Of a stretch of 64,000 bases of DNA, positions 23,951 to 37,236 are shown one piece after another. How positions within the stretch are numbered: the stretch's first letter is position 1; each line of letters begins with the position of its first letter. The position numbers were made by a program, and so were the translations under genes. Origin of the DNA: Ailanthus altissimus (taxonomy: Eukaryota > Streptophyta > Magnoliopsida > Sapindales > Simaroubaceae); NCBI GenBank assembly GCA_946807835.1, contig OX327690.1, positions 6,420,501-6,484,500 on the forward strand. The letters run 5' to 3'. The notes below the pieces were generated by a model, which worked only from the letters and a program-made list of their open reading frames with translations, was not told the origin of the DNA and searched no databases.

Positions 23951-26900
23951 ATGGAGGATGAGAAGAAAGCCGAGTTGGCGAGCTTTTTAAAAGCTATCCC
24001 CTCTGTTGAATTCTGCTGCGTTTATGGTTCATCTCTCCATCCCAATAATAAAGACAAGGTTTTCGTTTTTGTCAATGTATCCTTTTCAGTTTATTTTTAT
24101 ATTGTGTGTGTTTTTAGTTGCAAAATATCAATTTATGGTTATGTAGTCAGGCATGGTGGATTACATTCTTGGTGTATCAGATCCTATGCAGTGGCATTCA
24201 GAGGTGAGATTTTTTATACCATTTGAATATTTTTTATTATCATATTACCTTGTCTAATAGTTTGTTGTACGTCCAAGAATCTGAAAATGAATCCAGATCA
24301 CTATGCTTCGTGGTTGAGGCTGCTTGGTGGGGCAAAGCTGGTGCTTCTTCTCTCCATTTCTCTCTTATCTCTCAATCTTACTCCAAATATATGTAAATAT
24401 TCGCCATCATGTATTGTAAGACTGAAAATTGGTTGTTTGACTTGTGTTAGATTACCGAAGTTGCAGATGAAATAGGTGTAGGAGTACACTTCAACCCATT
24501 TGTTAACTGGAATGACAGGGTATTCAGTTCTCAACAACTTTAGTTTAATTAATCATTTAAATGCATTGATTATATGCGTGTGTAACTGTACATGAATGGC
24601 ATCTGCTCAAGTTCTTCTGTTACAGACATGAAATTCATCCCTAAGTAGTTTCTTGCATTTCTCTCTATGTTAATAAGTTTTTTGTGTGTTTCCATACATT
24701 AAAACAATTATGGGCAGATGTTGAAGTATGGGGTCGTCCGAATGCATGACTTGGTTCTGGACATATTGAACTGGGAGAGATTCTATTTGAGTGGTCGTCT
24801 GCAGAAACCGGTGTGTCTTCTTGATTTTTCCACTTCCTTTCATTCCCTTTTTCAGTTGTATATGTTACCATTTGCTTCCCAGAAAGAAAGAAAATGATTC
24901 TTTTGAGAAAGAAAGTCTTAAAACTAATTTCTCAGGTACAGACTGGTGCTTTAATCAATAGTGGTTGTGATTTGTCAGCAGTGATACCTTTATCTTTTTC
25001 TTTTTACATTTTTCAAATTATTAGTTTATTATATTATGTTCTGCATGAAAAATAACACCTTCCGCAACCAGCATCTTAGTTTCAGCTCTATGGTTCAAAA
25101 TTTAGGAGTAAAGTGTCTGGTTTAATTGATTGTAGTTGAACATTACTAAATTTGAAAGGAGTAGAAAAAGATCAGAGAAAGATGAAGGTAAGCCTATAAA
25201 TCAGGTGTAAGGTTCCTAATCAATCACAGTTTTCAGAACTCAAAAGGCTAACTAAAATTCCAGTTTACTTTATTGATTCACAGTTCAGCTTTTCAGTGCT
25301 TTATATAAAGGTTGAATCTAATGCAGGTAGAAATACTTGCGGATAATTTGGATATAAGAGATGTGAACTCTGTTAATTTGAGGGCTGCATTATCAGCTGC
25401 TCTTCTCCTCTTGCCATCCATGTTCACTCAGGTTTGCTTCCACGTTACTGCTCAGTCATTTAAGTTCCTAGGAATTATGACTAATTCCATGCTTGTTGCA
25501 GGAAGATCTGTTTGCCAAAGTATGTAGTCTCTCATACATGGGAGATTTGCGTATGCTTTTTGCAGAGGATAAAAATAAGGTAAAGCTTGACCACAGCTGA
25601 AAACGATTCGTTTAAAATTCATCTGTGCCTTCTGATAGCATTAATGTGCATAGTGCGTGACTGGCACTTCTCATGTTTGTGGTGAGCTTTATGAAATATT
25701 TTTGTTTAACTTGTAATGTGAATAAATTAAGAAATGATTGATTCAACTTATGGACTTGCCCTTTGATTTTTTTTTTTGATAAGATCCTTGACCTTTGATT
25801 TTCACTTATACATAACAGCCATGTCCAAATAAATAGGCAGATTCGTTTAAGGTAACCTATTGAACTAATTTGTATGCTAAAGAGACCTGGTTTCATTTCT
25901 GCTATACGCTCTTGCACTGGGTGCAAATGTTTTTGTAATCTTCAGTAACTTTTTTATGAAATGGAAACCAATCATTGGATTTTATGTTCTCCATATGTTC
26001 TATGCACTTGTCAAAATTTCAGGTTCATTTCAGGAATAAGAACTTTGTTATGGAAGTGGTGGTCAAACTAAAGTTCTACTATATAAGAAATTTTGTGTTT
26101 AGGGATAGAACAATTATTGGTCTTCATTTGAGGATCATGAATGTTATTTATTGAACAATGGGTGAAAAACTAATCATATAGCTACTTATTGAATGGTATA
26201 AGTATACCAACTTTAACATTTGGTATACCTGAATCCTCTATCTCTCTCTCTCTTTCCCTTTACATTACTTTATTTGGCACTTTTCATTAAAGAGGACCAA
26301 ACTGCCAAATAATTTCTTTTTCTTATGGAGCTTCTTTCTCATCTACAATTTGCCCCAGGTGAAGAACATTGTGCAAGGGCAGTTTGATTTATTCCAGTCA
26401 ATGTACAAGCCATTTCTTCTAGAGTATGAGGCCAAAGAGTTCCTAAGACTCTCGTCATATGGAAAGCAACAAGAAAATATATCTCAGGTTTGTATAAATT
26501 TGAAGTTCTGAACCTGAGCTTTGTTCTCTCAGTTTGTCTTTACTTTCATCTTCTTCCTTCCCTTTGGGAGAGCTTAACATTTCGTACTCTTTTGTCCCAT
26601 TTGTCAATTAATAATGTATTGGCTTTAGCTCAAATATAAAGTATACATATAACCTCTTTTTACTCATCAAGACTCAATGTTGTTGTAGGCATTTAGTTCT
26701 GTGATAGTTACGGTACCGGTACTGTAATTATTCTTTCTTTGTGCTTTTTCCCTTGCCTATGTACTTTGAAATTATACCTTAAGTTATCATTTTATGGAAA
26801 AGGGTTGCGTCTGGGTATCTTTATCTTTAACCAATGGCATGTATTTGTCAAGTATTTTGTAAGATTGTGATATCTCCATTACCAATTCAATTTCCATGCT

Positions 26901-27648
26901 TCAGCAAAGATAATTATACTGGTGGAAAAAATGCTTTCACAGTGTGATATAGGAATGGGAAAATTCTCTTTCAGATAGCATGTCACATTTAGCATTTTTG
27001 TGGTCACAAGCTCTGAGGTTCTAATATGTTTGTCTCTTAAACCAGGATTGCAGTCTAACAGTGACTTGCTCCCTTGTTTCCCTTCTTCCGCCAACCATTA
27101 GAAGTGAAATGGGGATGAAGCTTGGAGAGAAGAAAACAATAAATCAATCAGGTATGGACTTCAGCTTTTATTCAGAGATTAATAGGAACTAATATCTCCC
27201 GAGCATTGCATTCATTGGAAATCATTGCACTTCAACTTTTCATAGAGAAAAAAAAATAGAGAAGATTACTTTGTGCAGCACTCAGATTAAAACTTAATAG
27301 CTATTTGAGTTCCCTTGAAAAAGAATGTTTTATTGAAAAGTTTTAAGCAAACCTTTAGGCATCTGTCTGATGCCAATGATGGTTCGGCGTAAGTAAGGTG
27401 ATAAACATGTAGTCCTGGGAGACTCGATGATCACTTACGTATTACAACATTTTGCAGGTCAAGTTATGAGTGAAGTTATAATTCGCTCAAGAGACGAGGC
27501 TGCAAAATGCATGCAAAATGTTCTGAGGCGAAAAGTTATGGTTTCAAGTGCAAGGCAGGCCGTCTCTGGTGTGCTTGCCGCTGGTGGTGTTAATGCTGCT
27601 AGATATCTTGCCAAAAAGATGCAGAAGGCTTGGAAATCTTGGACATAA
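23951..27648 (+). CDS. TAM41: Mitochondrial TAM41-type phosphatidate cytidylyltransferase
   Basis: Ten exons: 23951-24058, 24147-24203, 24278-24340, 24451-24519, 24718-24810, 25327-25431, 25502-25579, 26359-26487, 27046-27151 and 27458-27648. All borders are GT-AG and the sum is 332 residues in one frame. The nucleotidyltransferase core shows VYGSSLHP (about 24-31) and MVDYILGV (39-46, with the acidic residue expected in this fold), then FNPFVNWNDR, KYGVVRMHDL and FYLSGRLQKP, and the late segment LSYMGDLRMLFAEDKNK. In other eukaryotes the enzyme makes CDP-diacylglycerol from phosphatidic acid at the mitochondrial inner membrane, for cardiolipin synthesis. The C-terminal part (SSARQAVSGVLAAGGVNAA) is conserved in plant relatives as I recall them. 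The gene appears intact. Confidence 0.93.
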
Positions 27649-27659
27649 TAATACTTACT

Positions 27660-29690
27660 GCATTTCTGTTTCTAGTTTTTACATCTGATTTTGTTCAGGT
27701 AGACTATAAGTTCTGAACATGATGAGGCGTGCTGCAAAATTTTGATCTTGTGAAGACCTTTTTTTTTTATAAAAAAAATTATTTTAAAGGTTTAGATAGA
27801 GATGAGAATTTTACCCATAAAACACCAATCTTTGCCCCTTATTTCTACTCGAACTTAGGTTGCCGCAAGTGCTAAGCGCATTTACAATTAATTGAACTAC
27901 GCTTAAAGGGCATCTTGTGAAGACCTTGAACATAAGGTTCTGTAAGTTTATAACTTTTTGCTAATGAAATAAAGTTGAGTTGAGGTTTGATAACATTTTA
28001 AGTAATTCTTCAGCTTGATCTGTCTAAGGTTAGAAATTTTATGTGATTTCATGTTCAAGTCAAAAGAGGTTAGTTTGGTACTCAATATTAGTCAGTGCTC
28101 ATGGTAATGGGCTTGTTAACAAGTAAAATTATCATCTACTTTGCAGTTGTGGTCTGGTAATAAACAACTTCCTGAAATTTTTTCTTTCAAAATAAATTAT
28201 CTTGAGTTTACATCTCTATCCTTCAAATTATTAAAAAAAAATTATTAATTTCTCATAACAAGATTTCTTTTAAAAATTTTATTTTTTTTCTTATAATTTC
28301 AAATTAAAATTTATTCTTATATTTATTTTTTGCTCGTGAAAAAAAAAATTTACAACGTTAAATTAAATAAAAATTTGGGCTAAAGTCTCTTTTTCCCCCC
28401 TTCTCTTTACTTAATCTTTTTTTTAGGAATATTATATGTAATTTTAATTTTTAATCTCTATCATTAAATTCCTTATGATTAATGGATAGAAATTTAAATG
28501 ATTATTTTAATTTAAAATTTAAAATTAACGGAACTCCACCTAAAGTAAATAAATAAAATGATTAGAATCTTATGTTTGGTCCAACCCATTATATTTAGAT
28601 GCACAATATAATATATTTAATTTAAGAGTAATGTTATATTTTTAAATTATATTTTAAATTTTGAATTTTAAATTAAGGTGTTAAGCATGGAATGATAAAA
28701 TAGTATAAATTTTAAAATTACGTATTATATTATTTTATCTTTTAATGATTATTTGACACATTATTTAAATTAAAAATTTTTGATATACTATTTGAAATGT
28801 ATAATATTATTCTTAATTTAGATATTGCTTGGGCTCAAAACCATTTAATTTTTGTTTAATAAGTTAATTTAAGAAATATTTTTAATTTCTGAATCTTAAA
28901 AATTTTAAATCAAAATTGAATTGCACTTACTTATTACTTGACCGTCAGCGGTTTGACCATAGAAATTAGAAATCACAAGGCATATTGAACAGGTCTTCGT
29001 TCATAAATTTTACTTAATTTCTTTTTAGATAATGTGACGATGAATATAGTCGCTTTCATATTTCAATTCCTCCAAGACTAATATTAAGTTCATTTTGGTG
29101 AGCAAAAAAATTTAAAAATTATTTTGTCCTCCTAATTTAGTGGGTGAAGTTGATTATTTGAAAATGATATATATACTTTTTCCCCATCCAAATTCTTAAA
29201 TTATTTTGTCCTCTTAATTTAGTGGGTGAAGTTGATTATTTGAAAATGATATATATACTTTTTTCCCATCCAAATTCTTTCACGTGTACTTCTAATTACC
29301 TTCTAGAAAATAAATGAAAAGTTTGTTGCTTAGCAAAGGTATGCCAACACATAATTGATACTTAGTGGTGTTGTCTTACGGAATTTGACTATTTAGTAAT
29401 TGAAGACCCTGTATGGGTTGGTTTGCAACCCTATGTAATACTATTTTTCTGCTTTAGTCTGATGTTGGATTGTATTTACTCTTGTTTTGCAATTTTCACG
29501 TCTTGGAATACTCTTTTTGGTATGGATATAGGCCACAGGATAAAATAAAAAAACTTCTTGAGCAATATGCAAGATGCAATCAATATACTAAGTATTTGAT
29601 GGGAATGTTATGTATGTTCAACATATATGTTATTAAGGGATACAAATTAAGAGACAGTTATTGGAGATTAGATGTATGATAATGGTGCTA
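27660..29690. other. Intergenic, AT-rich
   Basis: No gene seen. The stretch contains the 82-bp tandem duplication described separately and long A/T-rich tracts (28200-28900). An open frame at 29470-29679 shows no family resemblance. Confidence 0.5.
29116..29279 (+). repeat. 82-bp tandem duplication
   Basis: Two almost identical copies start AAATTATTTTGTCCTC at 29116 and 29198, with only a few differences. Confidence 0.9.
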
Positions 29691-32600
29691 CTAGCAAAGA
29701 TTAAATTTAACTATTAAGGTATTGTGATAGAGTCAAGAGTGATATTGAAGATTACAGTACAAAAGTTATCTTAGATGAGATATATTCAAATATTTGAATA
29801 CTTAAGTCACAATCTTTTGTGGAGTTAAGTCGATGCAAAGACTTAACTGGGATCAATGCTAAGTAATTGAGCATTGGTTGTGGTGTGGATGAATTTTTGA
29901 AAGCTTTTTAGATTTTGAATCAAAGAGGTTTGTTAAAATTAATGATTTAAAATTGTGTTTAAGTATGATTTTGAGTCAGAAACTAATGAGGAGTTAGCAC
30001 AAGATTGAGAATGCATTGGATGGATAAGAAAGGGACGAAAATAGATAGCCGAAAGTAAGGAGTAACTTGGAACATGCGAAGGATTCATCTCCAGGCCTTA
30101 AGGTCGCGACCCCAAAGAAGTTAGGCTTGACAATAACTGTCACGCCCCAGACCCAAAAGATCTGACACACGACATCACTTACATTCATTCAATAATACTT
30201 AAGCATTTATTTTAATTTCTTTCAGAATTATAGCAATTGAATTATGACTGGGACAATTAGTAAATCGGAGATACGCAGAGTTTTCTCAGAGATTAACACT
30301 CTACTACGTCACCAGTAGCAACTTTGTTACCGGAAGCCCAGAATATATTCATTGCAAATTCTTACTTAAAATCAATCCATTACTACACTTGGTGAAACTT
30401 AAACTAAATCCAACCACACAATAAAATAATACATAGGTATTTATTCACTAGGGACAAATCAAATATCTTATCCCACGTGTCCCCAAATAAAACACTTAGC
30501 AACCTAACAACTTAGGGAACCCAAGGAACAGCAGAAGCCTTGCCAAATCCGCTATGCACACATGTACCTTATTTACCTGAAATCACCATAAACTATAATG
30601 AGTATAAAACTCAGTAAGCATACTAGTTTTTCATATATCAAATACAAATACATATATGTACACAATGCATATGTATGATATGCTGTAATCAATCAAAATC
30701 ATAATCTTATCAAATAACATATCATGTAAGCGCTTACACATTCTTTCAAAACACATAATAGGAATACCATCACTCAACTACTACTTAGTAGGACTTACAT
30801 ATCACATATCACATAATGAGCCAAATGTCACTCGTAGGTGACATACCGTATGAGAGGAATAGTACAAGTGAGGTCTTTAAATCACACATATATAATGCTT
30901 ATGCCCGAAGGTAAAAGCCAAACCCTCACCCTGATCATCGGTGAGTCCTCTCACATGTACCAATACGCCACCACACGAATGTGATGACTCACACTTCCTT
31001 TAGGTACCAATAGGATCCTCCCTACATACGGAACACATAACATATACCAATCCCGAAGGAAAGGCCACACATAAAGGCTCCACAAATCACATAAAATGCC
31101 TACTAAGTTAACAGTGAGTTCAAGTACCCTCAAATCACAAAATATTTCTCATGGACATATTACACTTCAAAAGCTTTCTTTGTTAAACGCATCTTATTTT
31201 GGAAAGCTCACTTTCAAAAACACATGTATGTCCATGCTCAATGTCAATGCTCACATTCATAAACATATATTCACATTTCATATCAAAATATACTTTGACA
31301 TATCATAAACATATTCTTAACCCCATTTACAAAATCATACAAAACAATTATTATGTTTATTGTGATTCCAGTAGTAAGTCTAGTATACTTACCTCTTAAC
31401 ACTTTCAGCTACAAGGCTTAAATCTCCTTAACCTATCAATGGAGATTAATCCTTTCATAAGCCTCACAATTCACACAAAATACTTTAAATAGTTTACAAA
31501 ATTATACACAATGCATTTATCACATCAAATTGGTCTAAATATTTGGTTTCTCAAAACCTGTCATTCTGACCACTTACACTTAACAAAAATTTCTAATACA
31601 TCAAATGATGTCCAATTACTCCGAAATCAGAATATATCATTCTTGACTCATATATACTTCTTATATATGAATATTATATCAAAATTCCTACACAATTCAT
31701 TCCATACACACCATCGAACCCAAACTACAAACCTGACAGGATCAAAATACTTACTGAACAGTATTCAATCTCCCAATTTTATAAAATCATATACTAACTC
31801 AAAAATTATAAAACTACCACATAATTACTCTTGACACATATCTCAGTCCATGATAAATATTTGGCTTCCAAATAACTGCCAAAAGTATTTTAAAACTATT
31901 TTATTTCATAACTTTAAAAATCTGTTAATCAAATACTACAATGAGCTGATACACTTTAGAAATTCATAACACTTCAACCACATTGATCCAAATTCTCAAT
32001 TCCGAGTATATCATATTAGACATATAAAATTATCATATTCCACAAATTCGTAATTTTTAAAGATCATTCAGCAAGTCAAAAATTATTTTCCACTGTATCA
32101 TACTGTTTACACAGGAAATTTCCAGAATTCTAGGGTCATTTTGGTAAATTCACTACAAATTCAATTTCCGAGATTTTCAGTCGATTCAAAGTCTCAGATG
32201 ATCCTAAACATGTCTAATTTAATATACTCAAAATTCAAAACCAGAATCGAATCACAACAATTTATAAAATTCCTAGATCAAGAGGTTATCCAGCAGAAAT
32301 TCCATAATTCATCATGATTTATCAAACTATCTTATAGATCATCATCAATTCTCATATGATCTTACGAAATACACAACAAATCCTCAATTATACATATTTT
32401 CAGAAATCAAAACTTAAAGGAATTAACTTAATTAATACCAATAAATTGAGAAATACGTATAATATACCTCTTGAAATTCAAATTTCCAATTTCTTCTTCT
32501 TTTTCTTCTTCTTCTCCTCTTTCTCTCTCCTCTATTTCTCTCTTCTCTCTCTTAAAATGGGTAGCTCGACCTAAAAATGGTAAATTAGGGTTTAAAAGTG

Positions 32601-33790
32601 TATTTTTATACTAAGAGGCTAATTTTTGGTATTTACGAATTTGCCCCCAAAACTTTCAAAGTATAACAATTTGGTCCCTAAAATAAATCTAAAGTCATAC
32701 AAATAAACCCAATACTAATCGTATATCCTTAACCTATAAAAATATTACTAATAACAATATATAATTCAAGTATCACCAACATACAAATAAAATACGTATA
32801 TTTATACATATATAAATACTTATTCTTACCGGTTATGGATACTGGTTACTACAATAACTGGGCGTCGCAGTGCTAGTTTCCTGTTTTAAGTATATTTTCT
32901 CTTGTTTGTGTCAATTTTGAATCCCTTTTATGCGTTAACTCCAATTTAGTAGACTCATATTCAACTCAATCTAGGATTTTTAGGGACGTTTTGAAGCCTA
33001 TATAAACCTTTGATTATGCCATTAATGTGTTATCATCTAAAAAGCATCAAGGATACTTGAAAGGCAAGAGTACCAAATAGAGAGCTTAGGAAGCACTTGA
33101 GTGCTGAGTGTGCAAGAGAGTGTTACATAAGGAATGCTTGTGTGTTGAATGCGTAAGAGAGCACTGTATAGATCCTTTAGAGAGCTTATTCTATTGAATA
33201 TTCCTTGTAATCTCTTGGGTATTATTTATGATCATTGAGTAGTTCTTTGGTAATCACTGTGTAATGAAAGAAGCTAGGTTCCTGTGATCATTAATTTAAT
33301 CAATATATTTTTTTGAAAGCAACATAAATTTGAGTTTGTTGAGTTGGGAAAATAATGACTTAGGGTAATCATATAAGGGTAGCCTAATGCATGTATGTAT
33401 AACGGGTTAGATAGGGATATCAACCTAATAGTATATGCATAAGGTCTCATTCAACACTCAGGAGAGGTAATGATACTAATCGTACACCCCTAACTAGTGA
33501 ATACATAAAATTTGTTGTTAATCACTAATGATAAAGAATATAAGAACAATAAAGAAAAATCAAGTCCCTAGAACTCTCATATCCTTAATTTATCAAGTTA
33601 TTTAGTTTTAAGCATTGTTAATTTCGTAATTTAACTTAGCCTTTAATTTAGTTTAGATAAAGTTAGGTTGCTAATACTGTAGCACTTAGTATTAGTTTAG
33701 GATCCAATCCTCATCGGACGATACTCACTCATCATTGTATTACTTGCTTATGACCTGTGCACTTGCAATTTTAATTCGCGTGTGTATAAT
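29690..33790 (+). mobile_element. Non-coding LTR element interrupted by a solo LTR
   Basis: The left piece (29690-30137) and right piece (32854-33790) share blocks with the element at 33840-36830. Examples are AATTGAGCATTGG followed by GTGGATGA (29866 against 35741) and a later GAGTGTGCRARAG block. The last part (33700-33790: CCAATCCTCATCGGACGATA, then ATTCGCGTGTG) resembles the 3' end of a plant LTR. There is no coding region. The interruption is the solo LTR at 30138-32853, so this element was there first. Confidence 0.5.
30138..32853. repeat. Solo LTR, 2716 bp, with 5-bp target duplication
   Basis: The sequence starts TGTCACGCCCCAGACCC and ends GGTTACTACA, that is TG...CA. It is flanked on both sides by ATAAC (30133-30137 and 32854-32858). 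No internal domain or second LTR is present, so it is a recombined solo LTR. A long pyrimidine tract (TTCTTCTTC, then TCTCTCTC) lies at about 32490-32555. Several short open frames inside are chance. Confidence 0.8.
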
Positions 33791-34003
33791 GTCACGAACA
33801 ATAACATTATTGGATATATAAAAAGTCAAGTGAAGGTCCCAATTTAGATTTTATATTAAGCTTTTTTTTCTATCAAGAGAAAACATTTGCTAGTACAATA
33901 TTTTGAAAGCTTGAAAGACCATAACTTCTACACTGCTAGTATATTTTCATGATTTTTTAACTTTTCATCACATTAATTTTAGTAGTCTAACATAATGGAT
34001 CAT

Positions 34004-34243
34004 GTAAATCTTATTGTGGTTTATGACTGTATACCAAAGGTCTTTAAATCTTATTATGATCTACAATCGTATATCAAACGTCCCGTAAATCTTATTATGA
34101 TATACACTCGTATATCAAATGTCCCGTAAACCTTATTATGATCTACAATCGTATATCAAACGTCCCGTAAATCTTATTATGATATACACTCGTATATCAA
34201 ATGTCCCGTAAACCTTATTATGATTTATGACAGTATACTAAAG
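34004..34243 (+). repeat. 42-bp minisatellite, about six units
   Basis: Units begin GTAAATCTTATTATGAT and end near ATATCAAACGTCCC. Alternating units differ in step (CTACAATCG against ATACACTCG), which suggests growth by doubling of an 84-bp dimer. Confidence 0.85.
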
Positions 34244-34762
34244 ATTATGGGCCATGTGTGGATTATAGGCTGCTAACACATTTCATTATTTGAAGGTTAC
34301 AAATCATTAAATGGACCAAGAAGAAACTTTATAGTTGTAGGCCCCTGAAACAAATTTTATCTACTACTTCTATATTACCAAATTATAAAATATGACTTTG
34401 ATTTTTCTCTAGAAAATCTAAGTGATCTAAGGGATGTTAGTGATTTTGGAGATCTAAGATATTTGAAAGTTTTTTTGTGAATTGTAGTTCTTTTTGAACA
34501 ATTAATGAAAAAAACTGGATCATTGATCCATCATGGATGTAGACGTTTGTTGCTAAACTACGCATATCTTGTGTCTTGTGGTATTTTTTTTCCGTATCCT
34601 TATTGTTGTGATGATCTTTTACATTATTGGTTATTTGTGAGTAAAAGACTTTTGCAAAGTGTTTAGGGATATTAGAGTGTATACTAGAAACCCCAACAAT
34701 ACAGTCAGTATAAAAGCTAGTTCCTAAGTAGGATTAGTGCTAAACTAATTTTTTGTAATAAA

Positions 34763-35200
34763 TTATTATCAGAATTATGGCTAAGTTGATACATAAGTGG
34801 TGTCGGATTCGAGAATCTAGCCTGATAACTTAATAAATTGGTATCAGAGCTAGATATCAAAACTATGGTTGAAGTTAATGGCTGAGTATAAGTTGTTCAA
34901 CCATGGGGATTCACAAGTATGAATATGAAAAAATAAAGGAGAAAAGTTAAAAAGCAATCGAAGAGTTATCAGGGCTATGGTTATTTATGAGTAAAAGACT
35001 TTTACAAAGTGTTTAGGATTATTAGAGTGCACACTAGAAACTGCAACAATAGAGTCAATATAAAAGCTAGTTCCTAAGTGGAATTAGTGCTAAACTAATT
35101 CCCCGCAATAAACTAGTATCAGAGCTGTGGTTAAGTTGATGCCTAAGTAGTGCTGAATTCGAGAGCCTAGCCTGATAACTTAATAAATTGGTATCAGAGC
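34763..35200 (+). repeat. 350-bp partial tandem duplication carrying the primer site
   Basis: TTGGTATCAGAGC occurs at 34838-34850 and again at 35188-35200. Related, weaker versions occur at 34763 (TTATTATCAGAA) and 35113 (CTAGTATCAGAGC). The sequences around them are duplicated in the same order. Confidence 0.75.
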
Positions 35201-36830
35201 TAGGTTATCAGAACTATGGTTGGAGCTAATGGCTGAGTATAGATTGTTCAATCAGGGGGATTCACAAATTTGAATACGAAAAAATAAAGGAGAAAAGTTA
35301 TAGAGCAATCGAAGAGGGAGGCAAAGAAGGGTGAAGGTGTTGTAATTAATCTGTCAATATTACTTAGAGTTACAAAATTCTTGAAGACTTCTTGATAAAA
35401 AAGAATATGAAAATATTTAAAGGATCTATGGTTGAGAAGCACAATTGAGGCTATGTGCTTAATGGAATGCTCTAGTCGGTCTCAACATAAATTTGTTAAG
35501 ATGATGCATACTAATGACAGAAATTAGAGAGTATTTAATTAGAGTGACAAAGGTCAAAAGAGAATGTATAGTGAGGGAAGATCTAGCCATGATGATATTA
35601 TGATGGTGTCTAGGTGATACTAACAATCATAATATAATGGCTACCTAAAGAGAGATACATTTAGAATCTTTAGAGACCGAAGTCACAAGCCTTAGAAAAG
35701 TTAAAGTATTGGTATAAAACTTAACTTAGTCACCTTTAGAGTAATTGAGCATTGGCGTGGATGATCCTTGAAAAGTTTCTTGGAGAAATTTTGAATTAAG
35801 AAGAGATTTGTTAGTAATTTGGTGATTAAAAATTAAGAATGAGTTTTGATTTTTAGTTAGAAGATCAAGAAAGAGTAAACATATGGTCAAGAATGCAATA
35901 GACGGACAAAAGAGATGTGAAACAGGAAACTAGATGCAAAGAAGGACACAAAAGCACAAAAGAGAATTTGATCACATTTGAATGACACAACATTAGGAAC
36001 TCAATGCTACAAAAATATTCCAAGAAGCCTAATGTTGGTGATGGCTTCGGAATGTTGCAGCGTTGGCTCGAAGTCACATTATTGCCCAGCGATGGACCTT
36101 GAACGCTACAACGTTACCTGTTTGCAAAAAATTCTTATTTTAGTTCTAATTGCTTGTTTAAGTCAATTTTAAACTTTTCAAGCATGCAGACTCTTATTCC
36201 AACTAGAAATAAGATTTCTAAGGATATTCTAAACACTATATAAACTATTGTAACCCCTTAGAAATAATCAAACAACAAATGTAAACATAAATAAGAATGT
36301 AGTTAGGTAGGACACTAAGTGTTGAGTGTGCGAAAGTGTAACCATGAGATCACTTTAATGCTGAGTGCATAAGAAAGTGAGGATAGATTCTTTGAGAGAG
36401 AGCTTTGACTATTCATTGTATTCTTTGATTAATCTTTTATTGTAACGATTTAAGTGATCTGGGAGATACTAGTGATATAAGAGATTTGAATGATCTAAGG
36501 GATTTTAGTGATTTGGGAGATCTAGGAGATTTGAGAGTTCTTTATAAACTGCAATTCTTTGTGAATGGTTAATAAAAGAAACTGGATCATTGATCTGTTA
36601 TGGATGTGTGCATTTTTTTAGCAAACTACGCATATCTTGTGTCTTGTGATGTTTCTTTCTTTATCTTTATTGTTGTGATGATCATTTATACTCTTGCTTG
36701 TTTTGATTAAAAGATTTACGCAAAGCGTTTAAGGTTCTTAGAGTATACACTAAAAACTCTAATAATAAAATTAGTGTAAAGACTAATTCTTAAATGGGAT
36801 TAGTGCTAAAATTAATTTTTCGCAACAACA

Positions 36831-37199
36831 AATTTTATGATATATATATATATATATATATTTTTTTTCTTCTTTTCTTTGAGTTCGAATTATAGCTGAA
36901 ATTTTATTCAGCAATGTCGCTTCTTATAACTGATCGTGTCAGTTAGTTAGATTCTCGCCAAAAAAGTTTGTCAATCAATTTTGGTATACTTTTTTCACTG
37001 TTTCTCTTCAATAGTCTTTGGATATAAACTTTAAGAAAATAGACTTGTTTTGACAAAAAAGAAAAAGAAAAAGAAAAACACATTTATATGCTATAATATA
37101 ATCAAATAAGTATAAATGTGATAACTTTTTTATAAATTATTTTTTTATAGTTCCGTATATTATTAAAAAAATTAACTAATTTAGCAGATTATAAACATA

Positions 37200-37236
<37 letters not shown>

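Larger units (their letters stand above)
33840..36830 (+). mobile_element. Short non-coding LTR element with multiple primer sites
   Basis: A probable 5' LTR segment (about 34380-34762) recurs as a 3' LTR at about 36430-36828 (shared AAACTGGATCATTGAT and ACTACGCATATCTTGTGTCT). The inner part (34763-36280) has four primer-site-like motifs and no open reading frame of note. It includes a GC-rich tract (36045-36120) followed by an A-run. The small size and absence of coding match non-autonomous LTR elements (TRIM/LARD-like). The precise outer ends are not certain. Confidence 0.5.

Noticed and set aside
34004..34243. Possible CRISPR-like array
   Set aside because: The repeats are contiguous, with no unique spacers, in a plant nuclear context; it is a minisatellite.
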